This document shows, in pieces, positions 9,666 to 17,762 of a stretch of DNA of 64,000 nucleotides. Both the position numbers and the translations under genes were made by a program. This DNA comes from JACRLW01 sp050181465 (GTDB taxonomy: Bacteria; Planctomycetota; UBA1135; UBA2386). Location: assembly GCA_050181465.1 (NCBI GenBank), contig JBFXDD010000008.1, positions 1-64,000 of the forward strand, in the 5' to 3' direction. The notes under the pieces are model-generated. The model was not told the DNA's origin, did no database searches, and worked only from the letters and a program-made list of their open reading frames with translations. Every line of letters begins with the position of its first letter. The stretch's first letter is position 1.

Positions 9666-10841
9666 TCAGAATGCGCCGCTGAGCACGCTGAAGAAGGTCG
9701 CCACCGGGGCGGCTTCCCGCGCATCCTCGATCGCGCGCGAGACTTGGTTGAGCACGCGGCCGAGCTGGTCGCCCATCTCCTGATCGAAGACCAAGCGACC
9801 CAGCACGCCCCGACCACTACGGATCTCGCTCATCGTCGCCGCCAGGTCCTCGACGATCTTCGCACCGCGCTCGCGCATGCTCTCGTCGCCGAGCAGCGCG
9901 CCGACGGTCCCGGCTTCCGGATCGTCGAGCTTGCGCGACACCGATTCGATGTGCCCGATGGCCGAGTCGACGCGCGCCGACAGGCTGTCGTCGACAAACA
10001 GGCGCCCGATCGTCCCCCGCCCGGCGCGGAGGTCGGCCGTCGTCGCGGCGACGTCGGTCACGATGCGGCTGGTCTTGTCGGCCAGCTCGGGGTCGCTGAT
10101 CACCCGGCCGAGCAGGCCTTCGCGATTCGTGATCCGCGCCAAGAGTTCGTCGATCCGCCGCACGGTGTCGGCCGCGGCATCGCCGAGCGACTTGTCGCCG
10201 ACGAGGCGGCCCAGCAGCCCTTGGCCCTGTTCGATGCTCTCCAGGCTACGCCGGGCGCTGCCGACCGCCGCGAGCAGTTCGTCGTGGAGTCGCCGGTCGG
10301 TGAGCAGCTGTCCCAGGTTGCCTTCCCCACGATTGGCGCGATCCACGACCTGGCGCACGCCTCCGACGATGGCCCGGATGTCGGCTTCTAGGGCCCCGTC
10401 GGCGAAGAGGTCCCCGACCGCATCGAGACCACCCTGGCGCACCTTCCCGACCAACTCCGCGTCGGCGGGCAAGGCCGCCGCACCGCGCCCCGGATCGATC
10501 TGCAACTGCACACCCCCAAGGAGCCCGGACGGCTCGATGAACATGGTGTAACCCTCGCGGAACTCGATCGGACGCTCGAGGATCAGCGTCACCTTCACGC
10601 GCGCATCGCCTTCGTTCGCCGCCGGGTCGATGTCGAGCGCGGCCACCTGACCGAGTCGGCTGCCGAGGACGAACACGTTGTCGCCCACCTTCAAGCCGGC
10701 CGCGTTGGGGAAGCGCGCCACCCGTTCGGTGGGGGTGTCGAGGAGGGCGAGCCCGGTCAACTCGATCGTCGCCCACATGAGGATCCCCAGGGCTCCGAAG
10801 AACACGAGGCCGAGGAGCAGGTCTTGGCGGGTCTTCTCCAT
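9666..10841 (-). CDS. mlaD: MCE/MlaD-type lipid-transport protein with six 34-residue repeats
   Basis: MCE proteins are anchored in the inner membrane and form periplasmic rings that pass lipids to or from an MlaE/MlaF ABC transporter. The 391-residue protein has one N-terminal TM segment (about 9-33), then an MCE domain (about 38-120, with NAAGLKVGDNVFVLG and EPSGLLGGVQLQI). The C-terminal tail (about 172-376) consists of six near-perfect 34-residue repeats with consensus G-x-G-x-(L/I/V)-G-x-(L/V)-x-x-D-x-x-(L/M). They are likely helical and form a stalk or pore extension. It lies 108 nt after mlaF on the same strand. The mla symbol is by family, not by proven orthology to E. coli MlaD. Confidence 0.9.
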   Translation of the reverse strand: MEKTRQDLLLGLVFFGALGILMWATIELTGLALLDTPTERVARFPNAAGLKVGDNVFVLGSRLGQVAALDIDPAANEGDARVKVTLILERPIEFREGYTMFIEPSGLLGGVQLQIDPGRGAAALPADAELVGKVRQGGLDAVGDLFADGALEADIRAIVGGVRQVVDRANRGEGNLGQLLTDRRLHDELLAAVGSARRSLESIEQGQGLLGRLVGDKSLGDAAADTVRRIDELLARITNREGLLGRVISDPELADKTSRIVTDVAATTADLRAGRGTIGRLFVDDSLSARVDSAIGHIESVSRKLDDPEAGTVGALLGDESMRERGAKIVEDLAATMSEIRSGRGVLGRLVFDQEMGDQLGRVLNQVSRAIEDAREAAPVATFFSVLSGAF

Positions 10842-10949
10842 GGTGAGTATGTTTCGAAGGATCGGCGCGTCTACGCGCTCGACACGAGCGCGGGGGCGTC
10901 AATTGTGGCCGGCTGGTCGGTGGTCGCCGTCACTTGCAACGGTTGCGAG

Positions 10950-11678
10950 TCAGTCGGCATGGCCCGAGAGGAAGTCGCGAACGAGGGGATGATCGGATGC
11001 CAGCATTTCTTCGAGGGTGCCTTCTGCGGCGATCTTGCCCTGGTCGAGCACGCCCACTCGGTTGCCGGTGTCGAGTGCGCACTGGCGGCTGTGGGTGACC
11101 AGGAGTCCGGTGACTTGGTACTCGTCCCGCACGCGGGCGATCAGATGGTGGATCTGGCGCGCCATGATCGGATCGAGGCCGGCATTGGGCTCGTCGTAGA
11201 GGACGTAGCGCGGCCGCGTCACGAGCGCTCGAGCCAACCCGACGCGCAACTTCATGCCGCCCGACAAATCGGGCGGATACTGGGCTGCGGCGTGGTCCAT
11301 GCCGACCACCCGGAGCGTCTCCATCACTCGATCGCGAACCTGCTCGCGATCGATCTTGGTGTTCTCGACCAACGGCAGCGCGACGTTCTGCTCGACGCTC
11401 AGCCAGTTGATCAGCGCGCCGTTCTGGAACAGGTAGCCCATGTCGCGACGCAGCTCCGCGAGGGCGTTGCGATCGAGCTTCGCGACGTCCTTACCGTCCA
11501 CGTTCACCGTGCCGGAATCGGGCGTCAGGATTCCGATGACGTGTTTGAGGGTCACGCTCTTGCCGGTGCCCGAGCGTCCCATCAGGACGTAGTTGATGCC
11601 GTCCGGAATCGTGAGATCGAGGCCGCGCAGGATCTCGCGCGTGCCGAGCTTCTTCCAAACACCTCGCATCTCGATCAT
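10950..11678 (-). CDS. mlaF: ABC transporter ATP-binding protein, MlaF type
   Basis: This is the cytoplasmic ATPase that drives the MlaE permease in phospholipid transport. The 242-residue protein shows Walker A GRSGTGKS, Q-loop FQNGALINWLSV, signature LSGGMKLRVGLARAL, Walker B VLYDEPNAGLDP and H-loop VTHS. The LSGGM signature and the NGAL stretch after the Q-loop are typical of the MlaF/Mkl subfamily. It starts 7 nt after the mlaE stop, so the two are almost certainly co-translated. Confidence 0.96.
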   Translation of the reverse strand: MIEMRGVWKKLGTREILRGLDLTIPDGINYVLMGRSGTGKSVTLKHVIGILTPDSGTVNVDGKDVAKLDRNALAELRRDMGYLFQNGALINWLSVEQNVALPLVENTKIDREQVRDRVMETLRVVGMDHAAAQYPPDLSGGMKLRVGLARALVTRPRYVLYDEPNAGLDPIMARQIHHLIARVRDEYQVTGLLVTHSRQCALDTGNRVGVLDQGKIAAEGTLEEMLASDHPLVRDFLSGHAD

Positions 11679-11685
11679 CGAGGGT

Positions 11686-12516
11686 TCACTCCGGCAGCAG
11701 GAAGTAGAACAGCCACGTGATGACGTAGCCGAACACGATGACCAAGATGATCGAATACATCACGGCACGCTGAACGGCGCGACCGACGCCGAGTGCGCCC
11801 CCGGTCGCGCGCAGTCCGGCCGAGCAGCTCACGATCGCGATCGTGCAACCGAATACGAGCGCCTTGCACAGACCCACGTAGAGATCCTTCGGCAATACGT
11901 CGGTATTCGATGTCAACGACTCGCGCACCGCGATCCAGTAAGTCGATTGCGTGATGCCGAGGTGGAAATGGCTCACGACCGCGCCGCCCGCGATGCCGAC
12001 GAGGTCGGTGACGATCGTGACCGCCGGGCACATCAGGGTGAGCGCAGCGACGCGCGGCAGCACGATGTAGTTCGCCGAGTCGATCGACATGACGTCGAGT
12101 GCGGTGACTTCATCCGACACCTTCATCGTTCCAACCTCCGCCGCGATCGCCGAGCCGACCGTCGCAGCGAGGATGATTCCGGTCATGAAGGGGCCCATCT
12201 CGCGGCACATCGACAGCGCGAGAATGCTGCCGATCAGGTCGCTCTGACCCAGCCGCCGCAACTCGATGCCGGTCTGCAAGGCCAGGATCATCCCGGCGAA
12301 GAGCGCGACGATCAGCGAGACAGGCAGCGCCTTCACCCCAGCCGCGTGGGCGGCGTCCAGGAAGAAGCGGCGCCGGCGGGGCAGGTAGGTCACCTGTCGC
12401 GCCGTGCGGCCGAGCAGTCGCAGCGTGAATCCGGCCGCGCTCGCGAGTTCGTCGACGGCGGCACCGCTGCGGCGCACGGGGTCGAGCCAGGAGGAATGCG
12501 GACGAGAGTCGGTCAC
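11686..12516 (-). CDS. mlaE: ABC transporter permease, MlaE family
   Basis: This is the inner-membrane permease of the MCE lipid-transport complex. The 276-residue protein has an amphipathic N-terminal part and about five to six membrane segments. Family signatures are LIVALFAGMILALQTG, REMGPFMTGIILAATVGSAI, EVGTMKVSDEVTALDVM and the Pro-Arg block IVLPRVAAL. I chose the GTG at 12516 because it overlaps the stop of the upstream lipoprotein gene as GTGA (4 bp). The open frame extends about 76 codons further but that part is Arg/His-rich and not permease-like. The coupling ties the upstream lipoprotein to this transporter. Confidence 0.95.
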   Translation of the reverse strand: MTDSRPHSSWLDPVRRSGAAVDELASAAGFTLRLLGRTARQVTYLPRRRRFFLDAAHAAGVKALPVSLIVALFAGMILALQTGIELRRLGQSDLIGSILALSMCREMGPFMTGIILAATVGSAIAAEVGTMKVSDEVTALDVMSIDSANYIVLPRVAALTLMCPAVTIVTDLVGIAGGAVVSHFHLGITQSTYWIAVRESLTSNTDVLPKDLYVGLCKALVFGCTIAIVSCSAGLRATGGALGVGRAVQRAVMYSIILVIVFGYVITWLFYFLLPE

Positions 12517-13979
12517 TTGAGCGCGTCCTCCTCGGACGATTGCGACCCGAAGTGAAGCGGGAGGAACTGGAAGAGCCGCAGCGTGGTGCCGGTCTCGTCC
12601 GACTCCCAGGAGCACAGCCAGGGTACGCTGCCGACGGTGCGGCCTCGACGCGCACGCGTGGTGTACAGGTTGGCGATGAGGTCGAAACCGACGTCGTCGC
12701 GCGCGTGGCGTCGCTTGCGCGCGATCGTCCAAGCCCAGTCCCAACTCTCGCGGACACCGAAGGAGTTGCTGCGGCGCCAGGGCCAGGGTGCCAGCAACTG
12801 AAAGCCGCCGCCGGTCGCGCCGTGTTCGTCGCCTTCACTCTCGATCTCGAACAGCGGCCAGATTTGACGATGGTCGGCGACGGTTCCGTCGCGGCCACGA
12901 ATCCTGGTGTGGTAGTGCACCGGGATGACGAACTCCTGCGTCATCGTGGCGGTCGGGTCCTCGTAGCGACGGATCCAGATCAGGGGCCAGAGGAAGTTCC
13001 AGGCCCACTGGTCGCGCGTGACGGTGCGGGCGACCAGGGGGAACAGCCACCACTGGTCGAGCTCGTTACCCGGGTCGTTGCGGACTTCGCGGCGAAAGAT
13101 CGGCCAGAGGATGTCCAGCTTGTGGCGGCGATCGCCGACTCGGCTGCCTTGAAACAGCGGGAAGAGCACGGTCCAGGCGCTGACGTTCTCACTCCACTGG
13201 CGGCCGAACAGCGGCCAGATCAGGAATCGCCGGATGGGATGCTCGCTGTCGAGGTTCTCGACGCCGTACGAAATCACCGGCCAGAGGAAGGAGCGGGACC
13301 AACCGCGGGGTCCGTCGAGAAACGACCACAACGGCAGGAAGCGATGCCAAGTGGTTCCGTCGGAGTCGTGGCCGAAGCCGATGAAGGGCCACAACATGGT
13401 GTGCCCGACGCGGCCCTCCTTCTCCAACCGGAGGTAGAGCGGCCAGAGCACGAAGGTGAAACGGCAGTAGGTGAGGAAGTCCGGAAAGTCGCCGAACAGC
13501 GGAAAGATGCCGAAATAGTTCTCCTCGCCATCCTCGCGGGAACCGCCCCAGACCAGCGGGAACAGGAAGTACCAGTCGCTCTCGCGTTTGCCGAGGTCAT
13601 CGAGTCGAGAGCGGCGCCAGAACAGGGGGAACAGTCGAGCGCTCGACTCGGTGTCGTCGATGCGCGCGCGGCCAAGCGGTGCGAGAAACTGATGTTCCAC
13701 GGCTGGCTTGCCGGACATGGGCGATTTGGCTTCGCTCACTCGGCGCCAGAACGGGCGAACCCGGAAGTCGTCGTCGCCCGCGGCGGTCTTCTCGTAGTGG
13801 ACGATCGGCCACAGCACGTCGAGTTCGAGCAGTGCCCCGTCTCGATCCAGCCGCTGCCGATAGAGGGGCGACAGGTTGAACTCAGCCGGTAGCCATGAGC
13901 AGGCTCCCAGCAGAGCCGCGCCGCAGAACGCCGCGATCCGCTGGTGGAGTCCGATCCATCGCTGACCCGCACCGCGCAT
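12513..13979 (-). CDS. Lipoprotein with about 16 W-P-L-F-type repeats, coupled to the Mla operon
   Basis: No family is recognised by name. The 488-residue protein starts with a lipoprotein signal (hydrophobic stretch then ALLGAC, acylated Cys near residue 26). About 16 short motifs of the form (L/I/F)-(W/F)-P-(L/I/V/F)-(F/W/Y) follow every 20-35 residues, for example VLWPIV, LFPLFW, LFPLVW, IFPLFG, VLWPLY, MLWPFI, FLWPVI, LIWPLF, ILWPIF, FLWPLI. Polar Arg/Asp-rich linkers separate them. This looks like a repeated beta-hairpin architecture (barrel or solenoid); inference. It overlaps mlaE by 4 bp, so it may be the outer-membrane or periplasmic partner of this transporter, the role MlaA plays in E. 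coli. The ATG at 13979 is 8 nt from a TATGGT box. Confidence 0.8.
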   Translation of the reverse strand: MRGAGQRWIGLHQRIAAFCGAALLGACSWLPAEFNLSPLYRQRLDRDGALLELDVLWPIVHYEKTAAGDDDFRVRPFWRRVSEAKSPMSGKPAVEHQFLAPLGRARIDDTESSARLFPLFWRRSRLDDLGKRESDWYFLFPLVWGGSREDGEENYFGIFPLFGDFPDFLTYCRFTFVLWPLYLRLEKEGRVGHTMLWPFIGFGHDSDGTTWHRFLPLWSFLDGPRGWSRSFLWPVISYGVENLDSEHPIRRFLIWPLFGRQWSENVSAWTVLFPLFQGSRVGDRRHKLDILWPIFRREVRNDPGNELDQWWLFPLVARTVTRDQWAWNFLWPLIWIRRYEDPTATMTQEFVIPVHYHTRIRGRDGTVADHRQIWPLFEIESEGDEHGATGGGFQLLAPWPWRRSNSFGVRESWDWAWTIARKRRHARDDVGFDLIANLYTTRARRGRTVGSVPWLCSWESDETGTTLRLFQFLPLHFGSQSSEEDALK

Positions 13980-13987
13980 CGCCGGGA

Positions 13988-13993
13988 ACCATA
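13988..13993 (-). promoter_or_regulatory. Candidate -10 box for a leaderless mRNA
   Basis: TATGGT on the minus strand ends 8 nt before the ATG at 13979, which would put the transcription start at or next to the start codon. No clear -35 box is visible. It is one of several such placements in the window. Confidence 0.4.
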
Positions 13994-14042
13994 CGGCCGC
14001 CGTCGTCTCATTCCATCGCTCGCGCCTTCGACCTGCGCTCGG

Positions 14043-14048
14043 TACTGT
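14043..14048 (+). promoter_or_regulatory. Candidate -10 box for a leaderless mRNA
   Basis: TACTGT ends 7 nt before the ATG at 14056, and no Shine-Dalgarno sequence lies between. With the minus-strand box at 13988-13993 it would make a compact divergent promoter pair. No -35 box is clear. Confidence 0.4.
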
Positions 14049-14055
14049 CGCCGCC

Positions 14056-14556
14056 ATGCTGACTGTTCGTTGGTGCTGCAAAGCCGTGTTGGTCGCCGCC
14101 CTACCGTTCGCTTGGGGTTGTGGTTCCGGAGCAACCCCCGCGGATCCCAAGGAAGTCGCTCAGATCGAGTCGCGAATGCTCGCACCCTTCGAGTCGAGGG
14201 GAATGGTCGTGACCGACAACGCCGCCTTCGAGATGACAGCGAATTTCTTCACCGCGCAGTTCGGCATGCCGGCAGTCACGCCGGGTCGTCAGGAGATGGA
14301 ACGCACCGAACTGCCGGAGGGCGGCGCGAGCTACGTGTTTCGAAACAAGGACCCGAACAATCTCATGCCGTTCCTGCTCGGCGCGACGCAGTTCCAAGTT
14401 CGACGCGAAGCCAAGGTGGTGGTGCACGGCGGTCGCCGGCCGTTCACGCTGTCTGTCGATTCCACCGGGCGAGTGTCGGTGATCGACGCGAAGGGTGATC
14501 GGCGCGACGGTTCGCGCTACCAAGTGCGCGAAGGCACTTCGATTCTCACGCCATGA
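14056..14556 (+). CDS. Hypothetical lipoprotein
   Basis: This is a 166-residue protein of unknown family. The N-terminus (MLTVRWCCKAVLVAALPF then AWGC) is a lipoprotein signal with the acylated Cys near residue 22. The mature part is soluble, with a repeated strand/turn character and no catalytic motif. It overlaps the next gene, a TPR lipoprotein, by 4 bp (ATGA), so the two are translationally coupled and may act together at the envelope. It is transcribed away from the W-P-L-F lipoprotein and Mla genes. There is no Shine-Dalgarno site; see the -10 box just upstream. Confidence 0.75.
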   Translation: MLTVRWCCKAVLVAALPFAWGCGSGATPADPKEVAQIESRMLAPFESRGMVVTDNAAFEMTANFFTAQFGMPAVTPGRQEMERTELPEGGASYVFRNKDPNNLMPFLLGATQFQVRREAKVVVHGGRRPFTLSVDSTGRVSVIDAKGDRRDGSRYQVREGTSILTP

Positions 14557-15638
14557 GGAGTGGCCGATCGCTTCGCCGACGAGTCGTCCTCCTCGCAGGA
14601 CTGACGATCGGATGCGCGAGCGCGCCTCGCGTCGAACCTGCCAAGGGAGACTACGAGACCTGCGCGGATCCTCGCTGGCCGTCCATCGCCAGCGGCGAAC
14701 GCTCCGCCCGGTCCCCGAGTGTCCGCGCCGAGCTTCGTGACCTGCTGACCGTTTGCCAGCAATTCGTGCCCGGGCACTTGTTGCTCATCGACTCCTCGCG
14801 CGGAGCGGACGGCGAGATCGAGGCGTCGACCTTGGAATTCTATCGGACCTTCACCTGGCCCAGAGAGTCCGTGGTCCGCGACCTGGTCACCGCCAAGCTC
14901 GCGCGCAACGACAAGGACCGACTCGCGGCGCTCGAAGCTGCGGTCGGCCGAGAACCCTCGTTCCACTTCGCGTGGCGGGAACTGGGCGAACTGTGGGGGC
15001 GAAACGGCCGGCAGATCAAGCAGATCGAGGCCTTCGAGCGCGCGGTGCGAAGTCGTCCGAACGACGGCCTCTCGAACCTCGGTTTCGCACGGGCTCTCCG
15101 CGTCGCCGGCCGCGCCGAGGAGGCCGCCCCGAGGTTCCAGGAGGCGCTCGCGAATCTCGCCCCGAACGATCCCGCCCGACCCGCCGCCGAGCGCGAGTAC
15201 GTGGCGCTCTTGCTCTACGAGCTGCGTCAGCACGGTCGCGCCGGCGAGTTGCTCGATGCGATGTTGACGAAGAGTCCCGACGAGATCTCGCTCTGGATGG
15301 ACCGAGCCGCTGCCGACTGGCTTGCCGGTGAGCGCGACCGCGCCGCCGCTCGCTACCGTCAGGTCTTGCAGCGCGATCCTCGCGAGGTCCGCGCCGCACT
15401 GAACATCGGCAACCTTTACTTCCAGCGGCCGGAGCGCAGCGAAGAGGAGAAGCGGCGGGATTGGCCGCGGGCTCGTCAGGCCTACCGTTGGTTCCTCGAG
15501 CATGCCGGGGAGGCGGCGGTCGACGGCTACGACTTGACCGACCAGTACCTCTCGGTGCCCTGTCGAATCGGCGTGATCGATGCGGCTCTCGGCGCCCTGC
15601 CGCGCAGCGCGGAGCCGGCTCGATTGTCCGACTTCTGA
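14553..15638 (+). CDS. TPR-repeat lipoprotein
   Basis: The 361-residue protein has a lipoprotein signal (RRRVVLLAGLTIGCAS, Cys near residue 21). From about residue 100 onward it has tetratricopeptide-like helical pairs, for example FHFAWRELGELWGRNG, GLSNLGFARALRVAGR and AALNIGNLYFQRPE. TPRs bind other proteins, so it is probably an envelope scaffold or assembly factor; the partner is unknown. It is coupled to the preceding small lipoprotein by an ATGA overlap. The last 60 residues, which follow a Trp-rich segment, show no repeat. Confidence 0.8.
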   Translation: MRSGRSLRRRVVLLAGLTIGCASAPRVEPAKGDYETCADPRWPSIASGERSARSPSVRAELRDLLTVCQQFVPGHLLLIDSSRGADGEIEASTLEFYRTFTWPRESVVRDLVTAKLARNDKDRLAALEAAVGREPSFHFAWRELGELWGRNGRQIKQIEAFERAVRSRPNDGLSNLGFARALRVAGRAEEAAPRFQEALANLAPNDPARPAAEREYVALLLYELRQHGRAGELLDAMLTKSPDEISLWMDRAAADWLAGERDRAAARYRQVLQRDPREVRAALNIGNLYFQRPERSEEEKRRDWPRARQAYRWFLEHAGEAAVDGYDLTDQYLSVPCRIGVIDAALGALPRSAEPARLSDF

Positions 15639-15683
15639 CCGGCTCCTGATCCGACCGGCGAACCGAGCGCCGTCCGCCGCGAC

Positions 15684-16406
15684 TCAGCGCGTCGGGAGCG
15701 GAAACTGCGCCGCCAGGCGGGCCCGGTCGGCGGCGATCGCACGCGCGGGCGCCCGTCCGCGGCCGAAGCGGCGATGCCGCGGCGAGTCGATCTTGGTCAG
15801 CTCGAAGTCCTCGCCGACCGGCCGTGCCAGGAGATTCCGCGGGTCCAGGTTGCCGTCGACGAAGCCAGCCGCGTGGAGCTCGTCGACGAAGCGCCAGGTC
15901 GCCGCGATCAGGCGATCGCGCCGGGCATCCCCAAGGCCGAGGAGAAGCTGATCGATCCGCCGGCCCGGCCATGCGGAGAGGAACAGGATGCTGCGGCGCA
16001 GCCAGCCGCGGCGACGGACCTCGGCGATGCCGAGCACCGACGGGGCCGGGAAGCCCTCGCGCGCCAGCCAATCCAGCGCCTGTGCTTCACGCCTCGCGCG
16101 CCCCGGCGCCAGCACGGTGGTGCGAAGGACGCCGCGCAGCCGGTCGCCCAGGCCTGGGTAGTCGTAGGTCTTGGCGAACACGTCCAAGTCGGCGAGACGG
16201 TGCCGACGGACCCAGGAAGTGCGATGGTCGGTGACCACCTCGCCCAACTCCCGAGCGCCGAGGCCGATCCGGGCGGCGTCGGGGTGAGCGGTCAGGGCCG
16301 CATCCAGCTCCGAGGAGCGCCGGAACCACCGGTGGAAAACTGTGAGTTGAGTCGACTCTGTTTCCACAAGGTTGGTCCTCACGCTACTTTGTGACGGTTT
16401 CCCCAC
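15684..16406 (-). CDS. WaaP/Kdo-kinase-like protein with degenerate active site
   Basis: The 240-residue protein resembles the lipopolysaccharide kinase (WaaP/KdkA) branch of the protein-kinase fold. It has VFAKTYDYPG (Lys in the VAIK position), REAQALDWLAREGFPAP, the hinge-like LFLSAWPGRRIDQLL, and a catalytic-loop region LHAAGFVDGNLDPRNLL followed by KIDSPRHRRF. In active members the loop reads like YHGDLNPRNIL. Here His is replaced by Asp and the catalytic Asp by Asn, so it may be a pseudokinase. The start is uncertain: a GTG at 16406 gives the full frame, but this overlaps the probable HU promoter and a start further in is possible. It stands alone on its strand. Confidence 0.7.
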   Translation of the reverse strand: MGKPSQSSVRTNLVETESTQLTVFHRWFRRSSELDAALTAHPDAARIGLGARELGEVVTDHRTSWVRRHRLADLDVFAKTYDYPGLGDRLRGVLRTTVLAPGRARREAQALDWLAREGFPAPSVLGIAEVRRRGWLRRSILFLSAWPGRRIDQLLLGLGDARRDRLIAATWRFVDELHAAGFVDGNLDPRNLLARPVGEDFELTKIDSPRHRRFGRGRAPARAIAADRARLAAQFPLPTR

Positions 16407-16468
16407 CTGGAACTCTTTGCACCGCGACTCCCGCCCGGGGAGCGCATTCGGCTACGAGGAACGAACGC

Positions 16469-16849
16469 ATGGCGACCGTCACGAAGAAAGAACTGGTCAA
16501 TCGCATTGCCGAGGTCACCGGGCACACCAAGGTGGTCGCGAAGGATGTGATCCAGGCTTTCCTCGACATGATCATCGCGGAACTCGCCGCGGGCAATCGT
16601 CTCGAGTTCCGCGAGTTCGGCGTCTTCGAGACCCGCGTGCGCGCGCCGCGGAAAGCCCAGAACCCGCAGACGATGGCGCGCGTGGAAGTGCCGGCGCGCC
16701 GGATCGTGAAGTTCAAGGTGGGCCGCGTCATGCGGGCCAAGGTGGCGGGTGAGGATCCCGGTCCTGCCGAGCCGGATGACGACGAGTCGACCGTCACGAC
16801 CGCGAAGACGCGCAAACCCCCGTCGCGCGCGCAGGCGGAGCGCGAATGA
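16469..16849 (+). CDS. hup: HU/IHF-family DNA-binding protein
   Basis: HU is a small nucleoid protein that bends DNA as a dimer. The 126-residue protein begins MATVTKKELVNRIAEVTGHT, then EFGVFETRVR and the DNA-gripping beta-arm with its Pro (RKAQNPQTMARVEVPARR), ending the HU fold at FKVGRVMRAKV. An extra acidic then Ser/Thr/Arg-rich tail of about 30 residues follows, longer than a standard 90-residue HU. The ATG at 16469 has GAGGAA 8 nt upstream. The stop overlaps the next gene by 4 bp, which is unusual for HU genes. Confidence 0.93.
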   Translation: MATVTKKELVNRIAEVTGHTKVVAKDVIQAFLDMIIAELAAGNRLEFREFGVFETRVRAPRKAQNPQTMARVEVPARRIVKFKVGRVMRAKVAGEDPGPAEPDDDESTVTTAKTRKPPSRAQAERE

Positions 16850-17721
16850 ACGAGTCGGCCGAGATCCGTCCGCCGATCTTTGCGGGGCGAGTCGGCGATG
16901 GCGGGCGGATCGAGATCGTCGATGCCGAACTGGAGGGTTCGTTTCGTCTCGTGCACTCGCGGTACGTAGTGCTCACCAAACGAAGTCAGGGCAAGACGCT
17001 TCGGATGGAGCGTGAACTGCCGGCGATTCCCGTCGGGCACGCCGTGTTGGTGAGTCTGGTGGAGTGGTCGCTTCGCTTCACCGTCGACGACGAACACCTG
17101 CGAATTGCGACCTACCGAGTCAGTTTCGAACGGGGAAGTGCGTTGCCACTGCCCATGAAGTTCGTGGTTACGGCGCAACTCGCCGACAACAACGCCGACA
17201 ACCCTTACGAAGCGCGGGTTGCGTATCGGATCGACACCCTCGCTCCTCTCGCTGCTCCCGCTGTCCTCTCGCTCGCGCACGCTGCCGGCGGGATCGCGCT
17301 CGCCGGCGCGAATCGATCCGTCGAAACACCTCTGACCTGGGATACCCAGTTGGTGTCACACCCCGAACTCATGCATGGCGGTGGCGAGATCGAACTTCGC
17401 CAGGGGGGTCGCTACCAGATCGACCTCTCGACTTCGGTCGGGGCGCAGACTTCGGTCGACGGCGAAGCTGCGCCGGCGATCGCGCTGCAGCGTCGCGTCG
17501 GCGTCGGCTTCGTCGATCTTCCCGGCGCGATCGCGGTCGGCGCGCTGGTGACTCCTTCGGCGATCGGTCCGGCGGCCGCACTCTCGGTTCGGACCATCCT
17601 CGACTTCGCGGCCGGCACGCGGCTGCGGGGGATCCTGTTCAATGCATCCGCGAGCGGGCTCGCGGCGGCCACCGTGCCGGGGACCAGTCGCATGAGCATC
17701 CTGCGGCTGCATCCTCAATAG
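16846..17721 (+). CDS. Hypothetical protein, possible C1q/TNF-like jelly-roll C-terminus
   Basis: The 291-residue protein has no signal peptide and no family I can name. The first 120 residues are mixed alpha/beta. The second half (about 180-291) reads like a C1q/TNF-type jelly roll: GGRYQIDLSTSVG, LQRRVGVGF, a hydrophobic TILDFAAGTRLRGILFN, and a terminal MSILRLHPQ strand that resembles the closing strand of that fold. This is pattern-based inference. It is coupled to HU by an ATGA overlap. The next gene is on the other strand, so HU and this protein form a two-gene unit. Confidence 0.6.
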   Translation: MNESAEIRPPIFAGRVGDGGRIEIVDAELEGSFRLVHSRYVVLTKRSQGKTLRMERELPAIPVGHAVLVSLVEWSLRFTVDDEHLRIATYRVSFERGSALPLPMKFVVTAQLADNNADNPYEARVAYRIDTLAPLAAPAVLSLAHAAGGIALAGANRSVETPLTWDTQLVSHPELMHGGGEIELRQGGRYQIDLSTSVGAQTSVDGEAAPAIALQRRVGVGFVDLPGAIAVGALVTPSAIGPAAALSVRTILDFAAGTRLRGILFNASASGLAAATVPGTSRMSILRLHPQ

Positions 17722-17762
17722 CACCGAGGGTCGTCGAGCACCGAGTGTCGTCGGCGACTCGA

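Noticed and set aside
12540..13892. 450-residue plus-strand frame opposite the W-P-L-F lipoprotein
   Set aside because: The sense strand has a lipoprotein signal, regular motif spacing and a GTGA overlap with mlaE; the antisense product is Glu/Arg/Pro-rich with no motif.
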